From Leisingera caerulea DSM 24564 (GTDB lineage Bacteria > Pseudomonadota > Alphaproteobacteria > Rhodobacterales > Rhodobacteraceae): a stretch of DNA of 64,000 nt. A model generated the notes under the pieces. The model saw only the letters and a program-made list of their open reading frames with translations, did no database searches and had not been told where the DNA came from. Made by a program: the position numbers and the translations under genes. How positions within the stretch are numbered: position 1 is the first letter of the stretch; each line of letters opens with the position of its first letter. Below are positions 25,457 to 35,141 of this stretch, piece by piece. Location of the stretch: NCBI RefSeq assembly GCF_000473325.1, contig NZ_AXBI01000012.1:44531-108530 (forward strand), written 5' to 3'.

Positions 25457-26290
25457 ATGCCGCCATCACCGCGCCGCAAGGGCCGCCCAAAAAGCTTTGA
25501 TTCCGCGAGCCAGCCGCCCACGATTCAATCGCTCGACCGGGCGCTCGACGTGCTGGATGCGCTGGCGGGCGCCAGCGGCATGACGCTGACGGAACTGTCC
25601 ACGGCGCTGGATCAGTCGGCGGCCACCATGTACCGGGTGCTGGCCACGCTGGAGGCGCGCCAGATCGTCGAGATGGAGCCGCAGTCCCAGACCTGGCACA
25701 TTGGTGCGATGGCGTTCCGGCTTGGCTCCGCCTTCCTGCGCCGTTCCAGCGTGATCGAACGGGCGCGGCCGGTGATGCGGGAACTGATGGAGGCAACGGG
25801 CGAGACCTCGAACCTCGGCATCGAGCGCGGCGGCGACGTGATGTTTGTGAGCCAGGTGGAAACCCATGAATCGATCCGCGCCTTCTTTCCGCCCGGCACC
25901 ACCTCACCGATGCACGCGTCGGGCATCGGCAAGGCGCTGCTCAGCTGTTTCGGTGAGGATCAGCTGACCCGCTTCCTGCGCGGCCGGACGCTGGAGCAAT
26001 TCACGGATAAAACCCTGACCTCCGCCGACACCTTGCGCGAAGACCTGGCGCAGATCCGCAGCCGGGGCTGGTCCTTCGACGATGAGGAAAAGGCCCCGGG
26101 CATGCGCTGCGTGGCGGCGCCTGTGTTCGGAATGCAGGGTGAGGTGCTGGCGGGGATCTCTGTCTCGGGCCCCGCCGCCCGGATGCCCGACGCGCGCATC
26201 AACGACATCGGCGCCCTGGTCAGGGGCGCCGCAGAGAAACTGTCCTATGGATTGGGTGCGCCGCCGGCAGAGCAGTCTCCGCCCGGCTGA
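25457..26290 (+). CDS. bhcR: IclR-family regulator of the bhc operon
   Basis: The 277-residue protein has a basic N-terminus, a winged helix (about 22-85, with QSLDRALDVLDALAGASGMTL written over two motifs and ATMYRVLATLEAR as recognition helix) and an IclR effector domain. The domain includes SPMHASGIGKALLS and GMRCVAAPVFGMQGEVLAGI. In Paracoccus denitrificans, BhcR binds glyoxylate and activates bhcABCD from the divergent position seen here. Its stop codon lies in the first stem of a hairpin. Confidence 0.9.
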   Translation: MPPSPRRKGRPKSFDSASQPPTIQSLDRALDVLDALAGASGMTLTELSTALDQSAATMYRVLATLEARQIVEMEPQSQTWHIGAMAFRLGSAFLRRSSVIERARPVMRELMEATGETSNLGIERGGDVMFVSQVETHESIRAFFPPGTTSPMHASGIGKALLSCFGEDQLTRFLRGRTLEQFTDKTLTSADTLREDLAQIRSRGWSFDDEEKAPGMRCVAAPVFGMQGEVLAGISVSGPAARMPDARINDIGALVRGAAEKLSYGLGAPPAEQSPPG

Positions 26291-26310
26291 CAAGCCGGGC
26301 AGCGCCCGGG
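26281..26310 (+). terminator. Hairpin at the bhcR stop, related to the palindromic repeat family
   Basis: GCCCGGCT-GACA-AGCCGGGC (26281-26300) is a perfect 8-bp stem that includes the bhcR stop codon. An overlapping alternative stem is CCGGGC-AGC-GCCCGG, followed by CACATTTTC. In reverse complement the sequence CCGGGCGCTGCCCGG followed by a short stem matches the right end of the repeats at 8607 and 21762. It may be a truncated copy now serving as a terminator. Confidence 0.55.
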
Positions 26311-26341
26311 CACATTTTCAGGCCAGGCGCTCCCCCCGCTG

Positions 26342-27172
<831 letters not shown>

Positions 27173-27298
27173 GGGCTGCCTTTCCTGCTGAACTGCTGCC
27201 CCTATTGATACCCGCGCTGCGCGCGCAACCGAACTTATTTCCGTATCAAGATTACCTGAAGGATTATTGCGGAAAATTTGAAAGCAAGGGCCTCCGCC

Positions 27299-28384
27299 CT
27301 ATCCGGCCCCGCCAATATCCTCCGGCGCGATGGAGACGGTTTTAACCACGGCAAAGCAGTCCGCCCCGGCCTCCAGCTCCAGCGCCTGCGCCGAGCGCCG
27401 CGTGACCCGGGCCAGCACCCGCCCTGCCGGCGTCCGCAGCGAGACCATGGCGCCGGGACCGCTGCCGGTGCGGACATGCTCAACCGTGCCCGGCAGGATG
27501 TTGAGCGCTGACAGGCCTTCGGGGCGCTGGCGCGACAGGATCACCTCATGCGCCGAGATCCGCACCCGCACCTGGCTGCCCGGTGCTTTGGTAATTTGCG
27601 GCAGGAACAGCGGCACGCCGCCCGCTTCCAGTTCTGTCAGCCCGTCCGCGTGGTGGAGGGCCACCCGTGCCTCCAGCAGGGCGCCGGCCGCGCGCACGCC
27701 CGCAGGCATGACAGCCGGATCGCCCAGCACCTCTGCCGCGCTGCCCTGGCGTTGCACTTTGCCGTCCTGCAGCACCACAACCGTTGTCGCCAGCCGGGCC
27801 ACTTCAGCGGCGGAATGGCTGACATAGAGCATCGGGATGCCAATCTCGTCCCGCAGCCGCTCGAAATAGGGCAGGATCTCCGCCTTGCGAGCCTCATCCA
27901 GCGCTGACAGCGGCTCATCCGCCAGGATCATCCGCGGTGCCGACAGGAGGGCCCGGCCAATCGCCACCCGCTGTTTCTCACCGCCCGACAGCCGCCCGGG
28001 CCGCCGCTGCAGCAGCGGGCCGATGCCCAGCAGATCCACCACCCGGTCCAGGCTCTCACGTTTGGCGCCGCGGGGCGCAAACCATTGCCCGAACAGCAGA
28101 TTTTGCCGCACGGTCAGATGCGGAAACAGCCGCCCCTCCTGAAACACATAGCCCATTCGGCGCTTGTGCGGCGGCAGCCAATGCCGCTGGGAGGTGTCAA
28201 ACAGCACCTCGCCATTCAGCATCACCCGCCCCTGGTCGGGCCGCAACAGGCCGGCAACCGCCTGAATCACCGTGGTTTTGCCGGTGCCGGACCGCCCGAA
28301 CAGCACGGTGACGCCCGGCGGTGCCTCGAACTGCACATCCAGCCCGAACCCCGTCAGCGAATGTTGCAGAGAAACCGTCAGCAT
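27299..28384 (-). CDS. modC: Molybdate ABC transporter ATPase
   Basis: The 361-residue ATPase has Walker A FGRSGTGKTTVI, Q-loop region MGYVFQEGRLFPHLTVRQNL, signature LSGGEKQRVAIGRALL and Walker B MILADEPLSALD. The C-terminal TOBE/Mop-like domain (about 290-360), typical of ModC, binds molybdate and may regulate transport. Its ATG overlaps the modB stop (TGATG). It powers uptake of molybdate, needed for the molybdenum cofactor of XdhB. Confidence 0.95.
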   Translation of the reverse strand: MLTVSLQHSLTGFGLDVQFEAPPGVTVLFGRSGTGKTTVIQAVAGLLRPDQGRVMLNGEVLFDTSQRHWLPPHKRRMGYVFQEGRLFPHLTVRQNLLFGQWFAPRGAKRESLDRVVDLLGIGPLLQRRPGRLSGGEKQRVAIGRALLSAPRMILADEPLSALDEARKAEILPYFERLRDEIGIPMLYVSHSAAEVARLATTVVVLQDGKVQRQGSAAEVLGDPAVMPAGVRAAGALLEARVALHHADGLTELEAGGVPLFLPQITKAPGSQVRVRISAHEVILSRQRPEGLSALNILPGTVEHVRTGSGPGAMVSLRTPAGRVLARVTRRSAQALELEAGADCFAVVKTVSIAPEDIGGAG

Positions 28385-29088
28385 CAGCGCCCCCCGGTCC
28401 GGTCAGCCGCCCGCCGCGCCAGGATCTCAGAGAGCAGCAGCGCGCTGAGGGCAATGGCAATCGACACCAGTGTCAGCCGCAACGCTGCCGCCTCCCCGCC
28501 TGGCACCTGCAGGAACGTGTAGATCGCCGAGGGCAGCGTCTGCGTCTGCCCCGGAATGCTGGAGACAAAGGTGATGGTTGCCCCGAACTCCCCCATCGCC
28601 TTGGCAAAGCCCAGCACGGTGCCGGCAATCAGCCCCGGCAGAATCATCGGCAGGGTGACGGTGGCAAAGCACAGCAGCCGCGATGCGCCCAGGGTTGCGG
28701 CGGCCTGCTCCAGCTTCGGATCCACCGCCTCCACCGACAGCCGGATCGCCCGCACCATCAGCGGAAACGCCATGATCCCGGCCGCCAGCGCCGCCCCGGT
28801 CCAGCGGAAGGCAAAGACAATGCCGATTTGCTGCAACGCTCCGCCGACCGGCCCCTTGGTGCCAAACACCATCAGCAGCAGGTAGCCGGTCACCACCGGC
28901 GGCAGGATCAGCGGCAGGTGCACCAGGCTGTTGACGATCTGCTTGCCGGGAAACTGCCAGCGCGCCAGCGCATAGGCCACGAAAACGGCCAGCGGCAGCG
29001 CCGCCAGCGTCGCCCAGAGAGAGACCCGCAGCGACAGCATCACCGCCTGCCACTCCTGCGGCCCCAGCCATGCCGTCTCAGCGCTCAC
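28384..29088 (-). CDS. modB: Molybdate ABC transporter permease
   Basis: The 234-residue protein has five or six membrane helices and the binding-protein-dependent transport EAA loop (EQAAATLGASRLLCFATVTLP). The start is a GTG overlapping the modA stop by 4 nt (GTGA). It forms the inner-membrane channel with ModC. The order modA-modB-modC is the standard one. Confidence 0.95.
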   Translation of the reverse strand: MSAETAWLGPQEWQAVMLSLRVSLWATLAALPLAVFVAYALARWQFPGKQIVNSLVHLPLILPPVVTGYLLLMVFGTKGPVGGALQQIGIVFAFRWTGAALAAGIMAFPLMVRAIRLSVEAVDPKLEQAAATLGASRLLCFATVTLPMILPGLIAGTVLGFAKAMGEFGATITFVSSIPGQTQTLPSAIYTFLQVPGGEAAALRLTLVSIAIALSALLLSEILARRAADRTGGR

Positions 29089-29888
29089 TCCGCCAGCACC
29101 CCGAAGCCGTGGCGCAGGAAAATGTCCCGCGCGCCGGGGCTGCGCAGATAGTCCAGAAATTCCCCAGCCCCGGCGGCGTTGCCGCCCGCGACCACGGCTG
29201 CTGGATAAACGATGGGCGGGTGGCTTGCCTCCGGAAACACCGCGATGACCGAGACCCTGCTGTCCGCGCGGGCATCGGTCGCGTAGACCACGCCCATCGG
29301 TGCCTCGCCGGAGGCCACCAGCGCCAGCGCAGCACGCGCATTGGCGGCCTGCGCCACCTTGGGCGCGACGGTTGGCCAGTGCCCCAACGCAGACAGGGCC
29401 GCCTTGCCGTAGATGCCCGCAGGCACCGCATCGGTCAGCGCCATGGCCAGCCGCCCCTCGCCCAGCAGCCCGCCCAGATCAGCGGCTGACAGGTCCAGCG
29501 GCGTGGCGTCTTTTCCGTGCGCGATCAGCACCAGGCGGTTGGCCAGCAGGTCCAGGCGCGAGGCCGGATCCACCAGCCCCTCCTGCTGCAAAACGTCCAT
29601 CCAGCCGGGATTGGCGGAGAGGAACACATCCGCGGGCGCGCCCAGCTGGATCTGCCGTGCCAGCGCCGGGGAGCCGGCGTAGGAAATCGTGACGGGCTGC
29701 GCGGTCTCAGACTGGTAGGCGGCGGCGGCCTCATCCAGCGCTGTTTTGGTGCTGGCGGCAGCGAAGACCGTGATCCGGGCCTGCGCCATCGCCGCCATGC
29801 CGCATGTCAGCAGCACAGCCGCTGCCAGGCCCCGCCGGAGGCCCGGCAAGATCCGGTAAAGCGATGAGGAAGCCCGGTTTGTTCTCAT
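29085..29888 (-). CDS. modA: Periplasmic molybdate-binding protein
   Basis: The 267-residue protein is read from ATG 29888 (13 extra in-frame codons upstream look non-coding; only AGGGG close to the ATG serves as a ribosome site). A signal peptide of about 36 residues ends in AMAQA. The mature part begins ITVFAAASTKTALDEAA, the molybdate-binding signature of ModA, and includes SYAGSPALARQIQLGAPADVF split over the ligand pocket. It captures molybdate for ModBC. Confidence 0.94.
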   Translation of the reverse strand: MRTNRASSSLYRILPGLRRGLAAAVLLTCGMAAMAQARITVFAAASTKTALDEAAAAYQSETAQPVTISYAGSPALARQIQLGAPADVFLSANPGWMDVLQQEGLVDPASRLDLLANRLVLIAHGKDATPLDLSAADLGGLLGEGRLAMALTDAVPAGIYGKAALSALGHWPTVAPKVAQAANARAALALVASGEAPMGVVYATDARADSRVSVIAVFPEASHPPIVYPAAVVAGGNAAGAGEFLDYLRSPGARDIFLRHGFGVLAE

Positions 29889-29942
29889 AACCCCTAAGGG
29901 ACTACCCGCGCCGGGCAGCGCGGGCAAACGGTATTTGCGTCC

Positions 29943-29960
29943 GCCCGGTCAGCACCGGGC
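29943..29960. repeat. Short hairpin resembling the palindromic repeat family
   Basis: GCCCGGT-CAGC-ACCGGGC is a perfect 7-bp stem with a 4-nt loop, followed by AGGGCTG. The layout resembles the stem at 26281-26300. It lies in the 105-nt gap between modA and cheD. It may be a degenerate repeat copy or the 3' hairpin of the cheD transcript; no T-run follows. Confidence 0.35.
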
Positions 29961-29993
29961 AGGGCTGTGGTCTGCTCTTGCCGTGCAAGCCCG

Positions 29994-30557
29994 TCAGAAC
30001 AGGGTGACAGCGCCTGCGCCGCCTGCCGCCGGCGCCGGTGCCGGAGCCGGGCGTGTTGCGGCGCGCTGCTCCAGTTCGCCGAGCTTGCGGTCGTCCTGCA
30101 CATGGGTCTGCTGGGCCGCGCCGGAACAGGCGTGGAACCGCACCCTGCGGGCGGAGGTGCCGCCAACACTGGAAGAGATGCAGGGAATGCCCTCGTCGCG
30201 CAGGAACCGCTGCACAAAGTCTGCATTGGATGCGCCGATATCCGACAGGTTGGCTGACATCTTGGCGCCGCCAAAGACCTTGGCCTTCAGGTTGGAGCGC
30301 GCAGCACCCTTCTTCATAATGCCGTTGATCAGCAGTTCCATCGCGTGAATGCCGTAACGGGCGTTGGCCGCACCGCCCTGGCGGGCATTCGCCAGCAGGA
30401 AATGGTTCATTCCGCCGACACCGTTCTCCGGATCGTAAATACACGCCGCGATACACGAGCCAAGCACCGTGGAGAACACGATTTTCGGATCGGTGGTCAC
30501 CCGGTACTCCCCCTGAAGAACCGTTACGGATTTCGAGTTGGCGAAAACAGTGGTCAA
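29994..30557 (-). CDS. cheD: Chemoreceptor glutamine deamidase CheD
   Basis: The 187-residue protein starts at a TTG (30557) with GGAAGGG upstream. CheD signatures are the catalytic Cys35 in VLGSCIAACIYD, His52 in GGMNHFLLA, and KAKVFGGAKM. It deamidates glutamines in methyl-accepting chemotaxis proteins. The C-terminus has an Ala/Pro-rich extension beyond the usual length of about 160. It is the last gene of the leftward mcp-cheB-cheD unit. Confidence 0.93.
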   Translation of the reverse strand: MTTVFANSKSVTVLQGEYRVTTDPKIVFSTVLGSCIAACIYDPENGVGGMNHFLLANARQGGAANARYGIHAMELLINGIMKKGAARSNLKAKVFGGAKMSANLSDIGASNADFVQRFLRDEGIPCISSSVGGTSARRVRFHACSGAAQQTHVQDDRKLGELEQRAATRPAPAPAPAAGGAGAVTLF

Positions 30558-30583
30558 GGCTTTGGTCCCTTCCTGCGGTGTGT

Positions 30584-31594
30584 TCAGGCTTTGCTGGCCT
30601 GTAGTAGTGTGCTGGCCATCCGGACCAGCGGCACCTGCTGCTGCGCGGCGCCGATATCCCAGGCCACTCTGGGCATTCCGTATACGACCGAGGACTTTTC
30701 ATCCTGGGCAAAGGTCTTGGCACCGGCCTTGCGCAGGTCCAGAAGCCCCCGGGCGCCGTCCTGGCCCATGCCGGTCAGGATGGTGGCAACAACGTCCTTT
30801 CCATATGGCACGGCAGAGGTGAACAGAGCGTCAACAGACGGCGTGTGACCGGAAATATCCGGGCCTTCCTTCATCCGCAGCCGCAGCGGCTTGCGGCTGC
30901 TCAGCCCCATGTGGCGGCGCTGGCCGGCGGCGATGTAGACATGGCCCGGCTCCAGCGCGATGCCGTCCTCAGCCGCCCGCACCCGCGCCGGGCAGATGCG
31001 GTCCAGCAGCGATACCAGGCCGGACCCGAAATTCTTGCCGGTATGCTGCACGATCAGGGTCGGCGGGCAGTCGAAGGGGAAGCCGACCAGAATGCTGCGC
31101 AGGGCTTCCACCCCGCCGGTCGAGGATCCGATCAGGATCAGCTTGCGGCTGCCGCCCGCGGCCGGTGCCGGGCGGCTGGCGGTTGCGCGGGCCGCGGCCC
31201 GGGGGCTGCGGCGCGGCGCGTTGACCATCATGTCGAAGTACTGGGCGAACTGGCTGGGATGATCGGCCTTAGTCAGCTCGAAGATACCCGCACCGACATC
31301 CAGCAGCGGTGAGGATTTGCGCGCCGGAGTGGCGCCCTGGGTGTCCATGACCGAGACCCAGCGGGTATCCATCGCCGAAAACAGCGCCATCATCATCTCG
31401 AATTCCGGCAGCTTGGTGAACCCGTCTTCCACAAAGGCAAAAACCGGCTGCGCCGCTTCTGCCTGGTTGTAGGCCATCATCAGGTTGTTCGCCAAATACA
31501 CCCGCATGCCCGGGTAGGCGGATTCCATGTAGCTTTGCAGGTTTCGGGCAAAGCTGCGGTCGGTGGTAATGATCAATAAGTTTTTTGAAGACAA
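30584..31594 (-). CDS. cheB: Protein-glutamate methylesterase CheB with degenerate receiver domain
   Basis: The 336-residue protein starts at a TTG (31594). The C-terminal methylesterase domain (about 150-335) keeps the triad: Ser158 in GSSTGG, His184 in VQHTGK and Asp279 in GMGQDGA. The N-terminal domain (1-125) has receiver-like length and pattern but lacks the usual residues: the acidic pair reads TTD, no Asp-x-x-MP phosphorylation motif is present (FVEDGFTKL stands there), and the switch position and Lys region are altered. It probably is not phosphorylated by CheA in the normal way. It demethylates MCP glutamates for adaptation. Confidence 0.9.
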   Translation of the reverse strand: MSSKNLLIITTDRSFARNLQSYMESAYPGMRVYLANNLMMAYNQAEAAQPVFAFVEDGFTKLPEFEMMMALFSAMDTRWVSVMDTQGATPARKSSPLLDVGAGIFELTKADHPSQFAQYFDMMVNAPRRSPRAAARATASRPAPAAGGSRKLILIGSSTGGVEALRSILVGFPFDCPPTLIVQHTGKNFGSGLVSLLDRICPARVRAAEDGIALEPGHVYIAAGQRRHMGLSSRKPLRLRMKEGPDISGHTPSVDALFTSAVPYGKDVVATILTGMGQDGARGLLDLRKAGAKTFAQDEKSSVVYGMPRVAWDIGAAQQQVPLVRMASTLLQASKA

Positions 31595-31695
31595 TGGGTT
31601 CCCCAGTCAATGTTCGGTGCCATCAGAGTTTCAGGCACAGGTTGCCATGGCCTGAAGGCGCCGCTGACCGGGCAGCGGCGCCTCCGGTGATTTTT

Positions 31696-34068
31696 TCAGA
31701 AGTCCTGCCAGAGATCGCGGGCGGCATTGCCGCTTGCGGCGGCGGATGCCACGGCAGGCGCCGCACTGGCCTCGATCTCCCAATCTTCTTCGCCATGCGC
31801 CGAGGGCGCAGGCTTTGCCGCCGGAGCCGCCGGGGCCGCTGCAGGGGCAGGACGGGCCGCAGGGCTGCCGCCTGTCACCCGGAAGCGGGCGACCAGTTCG
31901 GCCAGCTTGCTGGCATCCGTGTTCAGCATGTGGCCGGCCGCAGTGGCCTCTTCGACCATTGCCGCGTTCTGCTGAGTCACCTGGTCAAGCTGGGTGACGC
32001 CGGTGTTGATCTCATTCAGGCCGGTCGACTGCTCGGCTGCGCCTTCGGCAATGCCGGAGACCAGCTGCGAGATATGGGTGACCCGTTCGACGATGCTTTG
32101 CAGCGCCTCGCCGGCCTTGCCGACCAGATCGACGCCGCGCTCCACTTGCTTGGAGCTGTCGCTGATCAGCGTCTTGATCTCCATCGCCGCGTCCGAGGAG
32201 CGCTGCGCCAGGGCCCGCACCTCGCTGGCGACCACGGCAAAGCCTTTGCCGGCCTCGCCCGCGCGCGCCGCCTCGACGCCTGCGTTCAGCGCCAGCAGGT
32301 TGGTCTGGAAGGCAATGTCGTCGATCACAGAGATGATCTGGCTGATGTGGTTCGAGCTCTGCTCGATCTCGGTCATGGCCGACACCGCGCTTTGCACCAC
32401 TTCGCGGTTGTTCTCCGCTTCGGTCCGCGCTTCTGCCATGGTTGCTTCGACGCTGCGGGCGCCTTCGGCGGCGGATTTCACCGACGCGGTCAGCTCGTCC
32501 AGCGCCGCGGCGGTTTCTTCCAGCGTGGCGGCCTGGCTCTCCGTACGGTGCGACAGGTCATCGGAGGCCTGGCTGATCTCGGCGGCGCCGTTGCGGATAC
32601 TGCCGGAGGCGTCGATCACCTGCTGCACGGTGCCGCTCAGGTTCGTGACCGTGCTGTTGAAGTTCTCCCGCAGCTGTTCGTATTCCTGCGGGAACGGGCC
32701 CCTGATCTCATGCGAGAAATCGCCGTCGGCCAGCTGCACCAGGCCGGTGCTCAGGCTTTCGACCACCTCCTGCTGCTGACGCTGCATCTCGGCGCGCTCC
32801 TCTTCCGCGGCGCGGGCCAGTTTCAAGTCGTCCTGCATCGAGACCAGCGTTTTGCCGATCTTGCCGATTTCATCCGAACGGCCGGCCGCGGCGACCTCTG
32901 TGTCGAGATTGCCGGAGGATACGGCCTCCATGTCCGTGCAGATCCTGTTGATCGGCTTGGTGATGGAGCGGGCGAAGAGCCAGCCGAGGAACGACATGGC
33001 GGCTGCGCAGGCGGCCGAGGCCAGAAGCAGCATGTTGCGCTTCTTTTCCGCCGGGGCCATCAGCTCGGCCAAGTCCTGCTCGGCGATGATCGCCCAATCT
33101 GCAAAGGCCAGCGGAAGCGGTTCCGAATAGGCCAGCACGGGATGCCCGTCGAGGCCGGGAACATTTGTCTGGACATGCGATTTACCGTCAAAGGCTTCCA
33201 CCACCTGCTTGGTTGAGGGGAGCTGCGAGAGCACTTTGAAACCCTCTTCGAATCGCGAATTCGTGCGGGCCTGCATATCCGAACCAACCAAGTAGACTTG
33301 GGTGGTTTCGCCCATCCCCTGCTCATTGTTAACGATCGACCCGATCAGGCTGACCGGAATCTGCACCGCCAGCACACCCACGGTGAGATTGGCGTCATTC
33401 ACAACCGGCGCCGCGGCAAAGCCTGCTGCCTTACCCCCGCTTGCGGCGTAAGGCTCCAAATCGGCAAAGAACACGTCGCCGCGGCTGCCTTCGAGCGCTT
33501 CACGGTAGACTTTGGCAAGGCCGGAATCCTTGAACGGTCCCGTCATCATATTGGTGCCGAAATCGTTTTCCTTGAACACCGAATAAACGATGTCGCCAGC
33601 CAGGTTGATCAGGAAGGCATCATAGTACCCCTTGCTTTCGATCAGCGTTCTGTAGGCGGGATGAAAGCTCTCGTGATGCATATGATAGGGGGAGTCGCCC
33701 TCGGCACGCGCCAGCAGGTGCTTTTCTCCGGCCGGGTGGGGGTTGTTCTCCATATAGGCCTGGCGCAGAATTTCGCCCGGATTTCCCTCCAGGTCGTTCC
33801 ACGTCATCGTCAGCCATTCAATGGCGGTTGCCGTCGACGGCACAGAGGCCAGCGTCTGGACATCCGCATGTATCCCGTCCAACAAGGTCTGCACCGACAG
33901 CTTGCGGTCCGCCACCATGGAGCTCAGCTGGTCCTCGGCATTTGTTTCTGCGCTGCGCTGGAAGCTGAGCGTGCTGATGGTGACGAGAATCGCCGTCACA
34001 AGCACAACCAATCCAACAACAAACAACGGCAGCTTATGTGCCAGTTTAAGCGATTTCAGGGCTTTCAT
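31696..34068 (-). CDS. Methyl-accepting chemotaxis protein with periplasmic sensor domain
   Basis: The 790-residue receptor starts at an ATG preceded by GGAGG. Membrane helices lie at about 14-35 and 345-366, flanking a roughly 300-residue periplasmic region of double-Cache type. A HAMP domain follows at about 367-420. The long signalling domain has the hairpin tip [21 protein letters not shown] in two halves around residue 590. After an Ala/Pro-rich linker the protein ends in LWQDF, which fits the xWxxF pentapeptide that tethers CheR and CheB. The ligand is unknown. It heads the leftward operon with cheB and cheD. Confidence 0.92.
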   Translation of the reverse strand: MKALKSLKLAHKLPLFVVGLVVLVTAILVTISTLSFQRSAETNAEDQLSSMVADRKLSVQTLLDGIHADVQTLASVPSTATAIEWLTMTWNDLEGNPGEILRQAYMENNPHPAGEKHLLARAEGDSPYHMHHESFHPAYRTLIESKGYYDAFLINLAGDIVYSVFKENDFGTNMMTGPFKDSGLAKVYREALEGSRGDVFFADLEPYAASGGKAAGFAAAPVVNDANLTVGVLAVQIPVSLIGSIVNNEQGMGETTQVYLVGSDMQARTNSRFEEGFKVLSQLPSTKQVVEAFDGKSHVQTNVPGLDGHPVLAYSEPLPLAFADWAIIAEQDLAELMAPAEKKRNMLLLASAACAAAMSFLGWLFARSITKPINRICTDMEAVSSGNLDTEVAAAGRSDEIGKIGKTLVSMQDDLKLARAAEEERAEMQRQQQEVVESLSTGLVQLADGDFSHEIRGPFPQEYEQLRENFNSTVTNLSGTVQQVIDASGSIRNGAAEISQASDDLSHRTESQAATLEETAAALDELTASVKSAAEGARSVEATMAEARTEAENNREVVQSAVSAMTEIEQSSNHISQIISVIDDIAFQTNLLALNAGVEAARAGEAGKGFAVVASEVRALAQRSSDAAMEIKTLISDSSKQVERGVDLVGKAGEALQSIVERVTHISQLVSGIAEGAAEQSTGLNEINTGVTQLDQVTQQNAAMVEEATAAGHMLNTDASKLAELVARFRVTGGSPAARPAPAAAPAAPAAKPAPSAHGEEDWEIEASAAPAVASAAASGNAARDLWQDF

Positions 34069-34481
34069 TCCGTCCTCCTAAGAGCATCGCGGTCTAGGCC
34101 ACCGCTAATGATGATGCCGCTCAGGATGCCGCACATACGTTAATTTGCGGCTTACGGCGGGGAAGCCGGACCGCTGTCAACCGCAAAAATGAGCCGGAAT
34201 CCGCAGCGCATCGGCGTCACTCCGTAAAGGTCCGGTAAACATACAGCCGCTGGCTGTGCGCAACCCGCTGAACACAGCCGAAAACGCGGCCAGGTGATTC
34301 CCCGGCCCGGCCGGCCACTGTTAAAAATTGACGGGAATTTCCGCGCGGAATTGCCGTGCGTCTCCTTATGAATCCCCTGCTGAGCGCGCGCGGCGGCAAT
34401 CAAATGTTAAGGCCCCGCGCCTATGAATTGCTTCATCGAACTCGAATTGATCGCCGACAACGGGGGTGCGAATCGCCGAAA
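34069..34481. promoter_or_regulatory. Divergent control region of the chemotaxis operons
   Basis: These 413 bases between the mcp and STAS genes hold no convincing gene; short frames here lack coding character. The perfect 12-bp palindrome TTCCGCGCGGAA lies at 34339-34350, next to a TTGACG (34328-34333) that could be a -35 element, though no clear -10 follows. The promoters for both chemotaxis units must lie here. Confidence 0.4.
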
Positions 34482-34769
34482 ATGACCACGGAAACGCAAA
34501 AGCACATTCTGGATCTGCCGAATGCCTTCGCGGAACTGGATCCGCTGATCGCCTTCCTGCAAGGGGCCCGCTCCCGGGCGGTCGAAATCGACTGCAGCAG
34601 CGTCGCTCTGATGCCTTCGCGCTGCCTGCAGATTCTGCTCGGAGCAGAGCAGCAGTGGCGGTCCGAGGGGGTAGGCTTCTCAGTCACCAACATCACCGAA
34701 TCCTGCCGCAAGTCCCTGACGCTTCTGGGGCTGGAGCCCAACCGTTTTGAAGACGAGGAAACAGCATGA
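34482..34769 (+). CDS. STAS-domain protein of the chemotaxis operon
   Basis: The 95-residue protein is read from ATG 34482; the frame is open another 126 nt upstream, but only this part resembles a STAS domain, with the pattern VEIDCSSVALMPSRCLQILLG and GVGFSVTNITESCRKSLTLLG. STAS proteins bind partner proteins and often are controlled by serine phosphorylation. Small STAS proteins at the head of che operons occur in several alphaproteobacteria, with unclear role. Its stop overlaps the cheY start (ATGA), so the two are translationally coupled. Confidence 0.8.
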   Translation: MTTETQKHILDLPNAFAELDPLIAFLQGARSRAVEIDCSSVALMPSRCLQILLGAEQQWRSEGVGFSVTNITESCRKSLTLLGLEPNRFEDEETA

Positions 34770-35140
34770 AGACCAAAGTTCTGGCAATCGACGATTCCCG
34801 CACGATCCGGAATCTTCTGGCCGCAACCCTGGAAGAGGCCGGGTTTGAATACCACTGCGCGGTCGATGGCCGCGAAGGCGTGGACATGTATCCCGATGTC
34901 GATCCCGACGTCGTGATCACGGATATCAACATGCCCAACCTCGACGGCTTCGGCGTGATTGAGGAGCTGCGCGGCGCCGGCATCAATTCCAAGGTGCCGA
35001 TCCTGGTGCTGACCACCGAAAGCGCCCCTGAACTCAAGGCCCGCGCCCGCGGCGCCGGCGCCACCGGCTGGATCACCAAGCCGTTCGACGACGCTTCGCT
35101 GATCTTCGCGCTCAAGCGTGTGACTGGAGCTGCGGCCTGA
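34766..35140 (+). CDS. cheY: CheY-type single-domain response regulator (first copy)
   Basis: The 124-residue receiver has all key residues: acidic pair D9-D10, phosphoacceptor D53 in ITDINMP, Thr in VLTTES and Lys in ITKPFDD, with no output domain. It lies between the STAS gene and cheA, with the cheA ATG one base after its stop. Whether this or the CheY at 38676 binds the flagellar motor cannot be told; in alphaproteobacteria one often acts as a phosphate sink. Confidence 0.93.
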   Translation: MKTKVLAIDDSRTIRNLLAATLEEAGFEYHCAVDGREGVDMYPDVDPDVVITDINMPNLDGFGVIEELRGAGINSKVPILVLTTESAPELKARARGAGATGWITKPFDDASLIFALKRVTGAAA

Positions 35141-35141
35141 G

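Noticed and set aside
34152..34403. Small minus-strand frame in the che control region
   Set aside because: No ribosome site, no motif, and it falls in the divergent promoter region; more likely non-coding.
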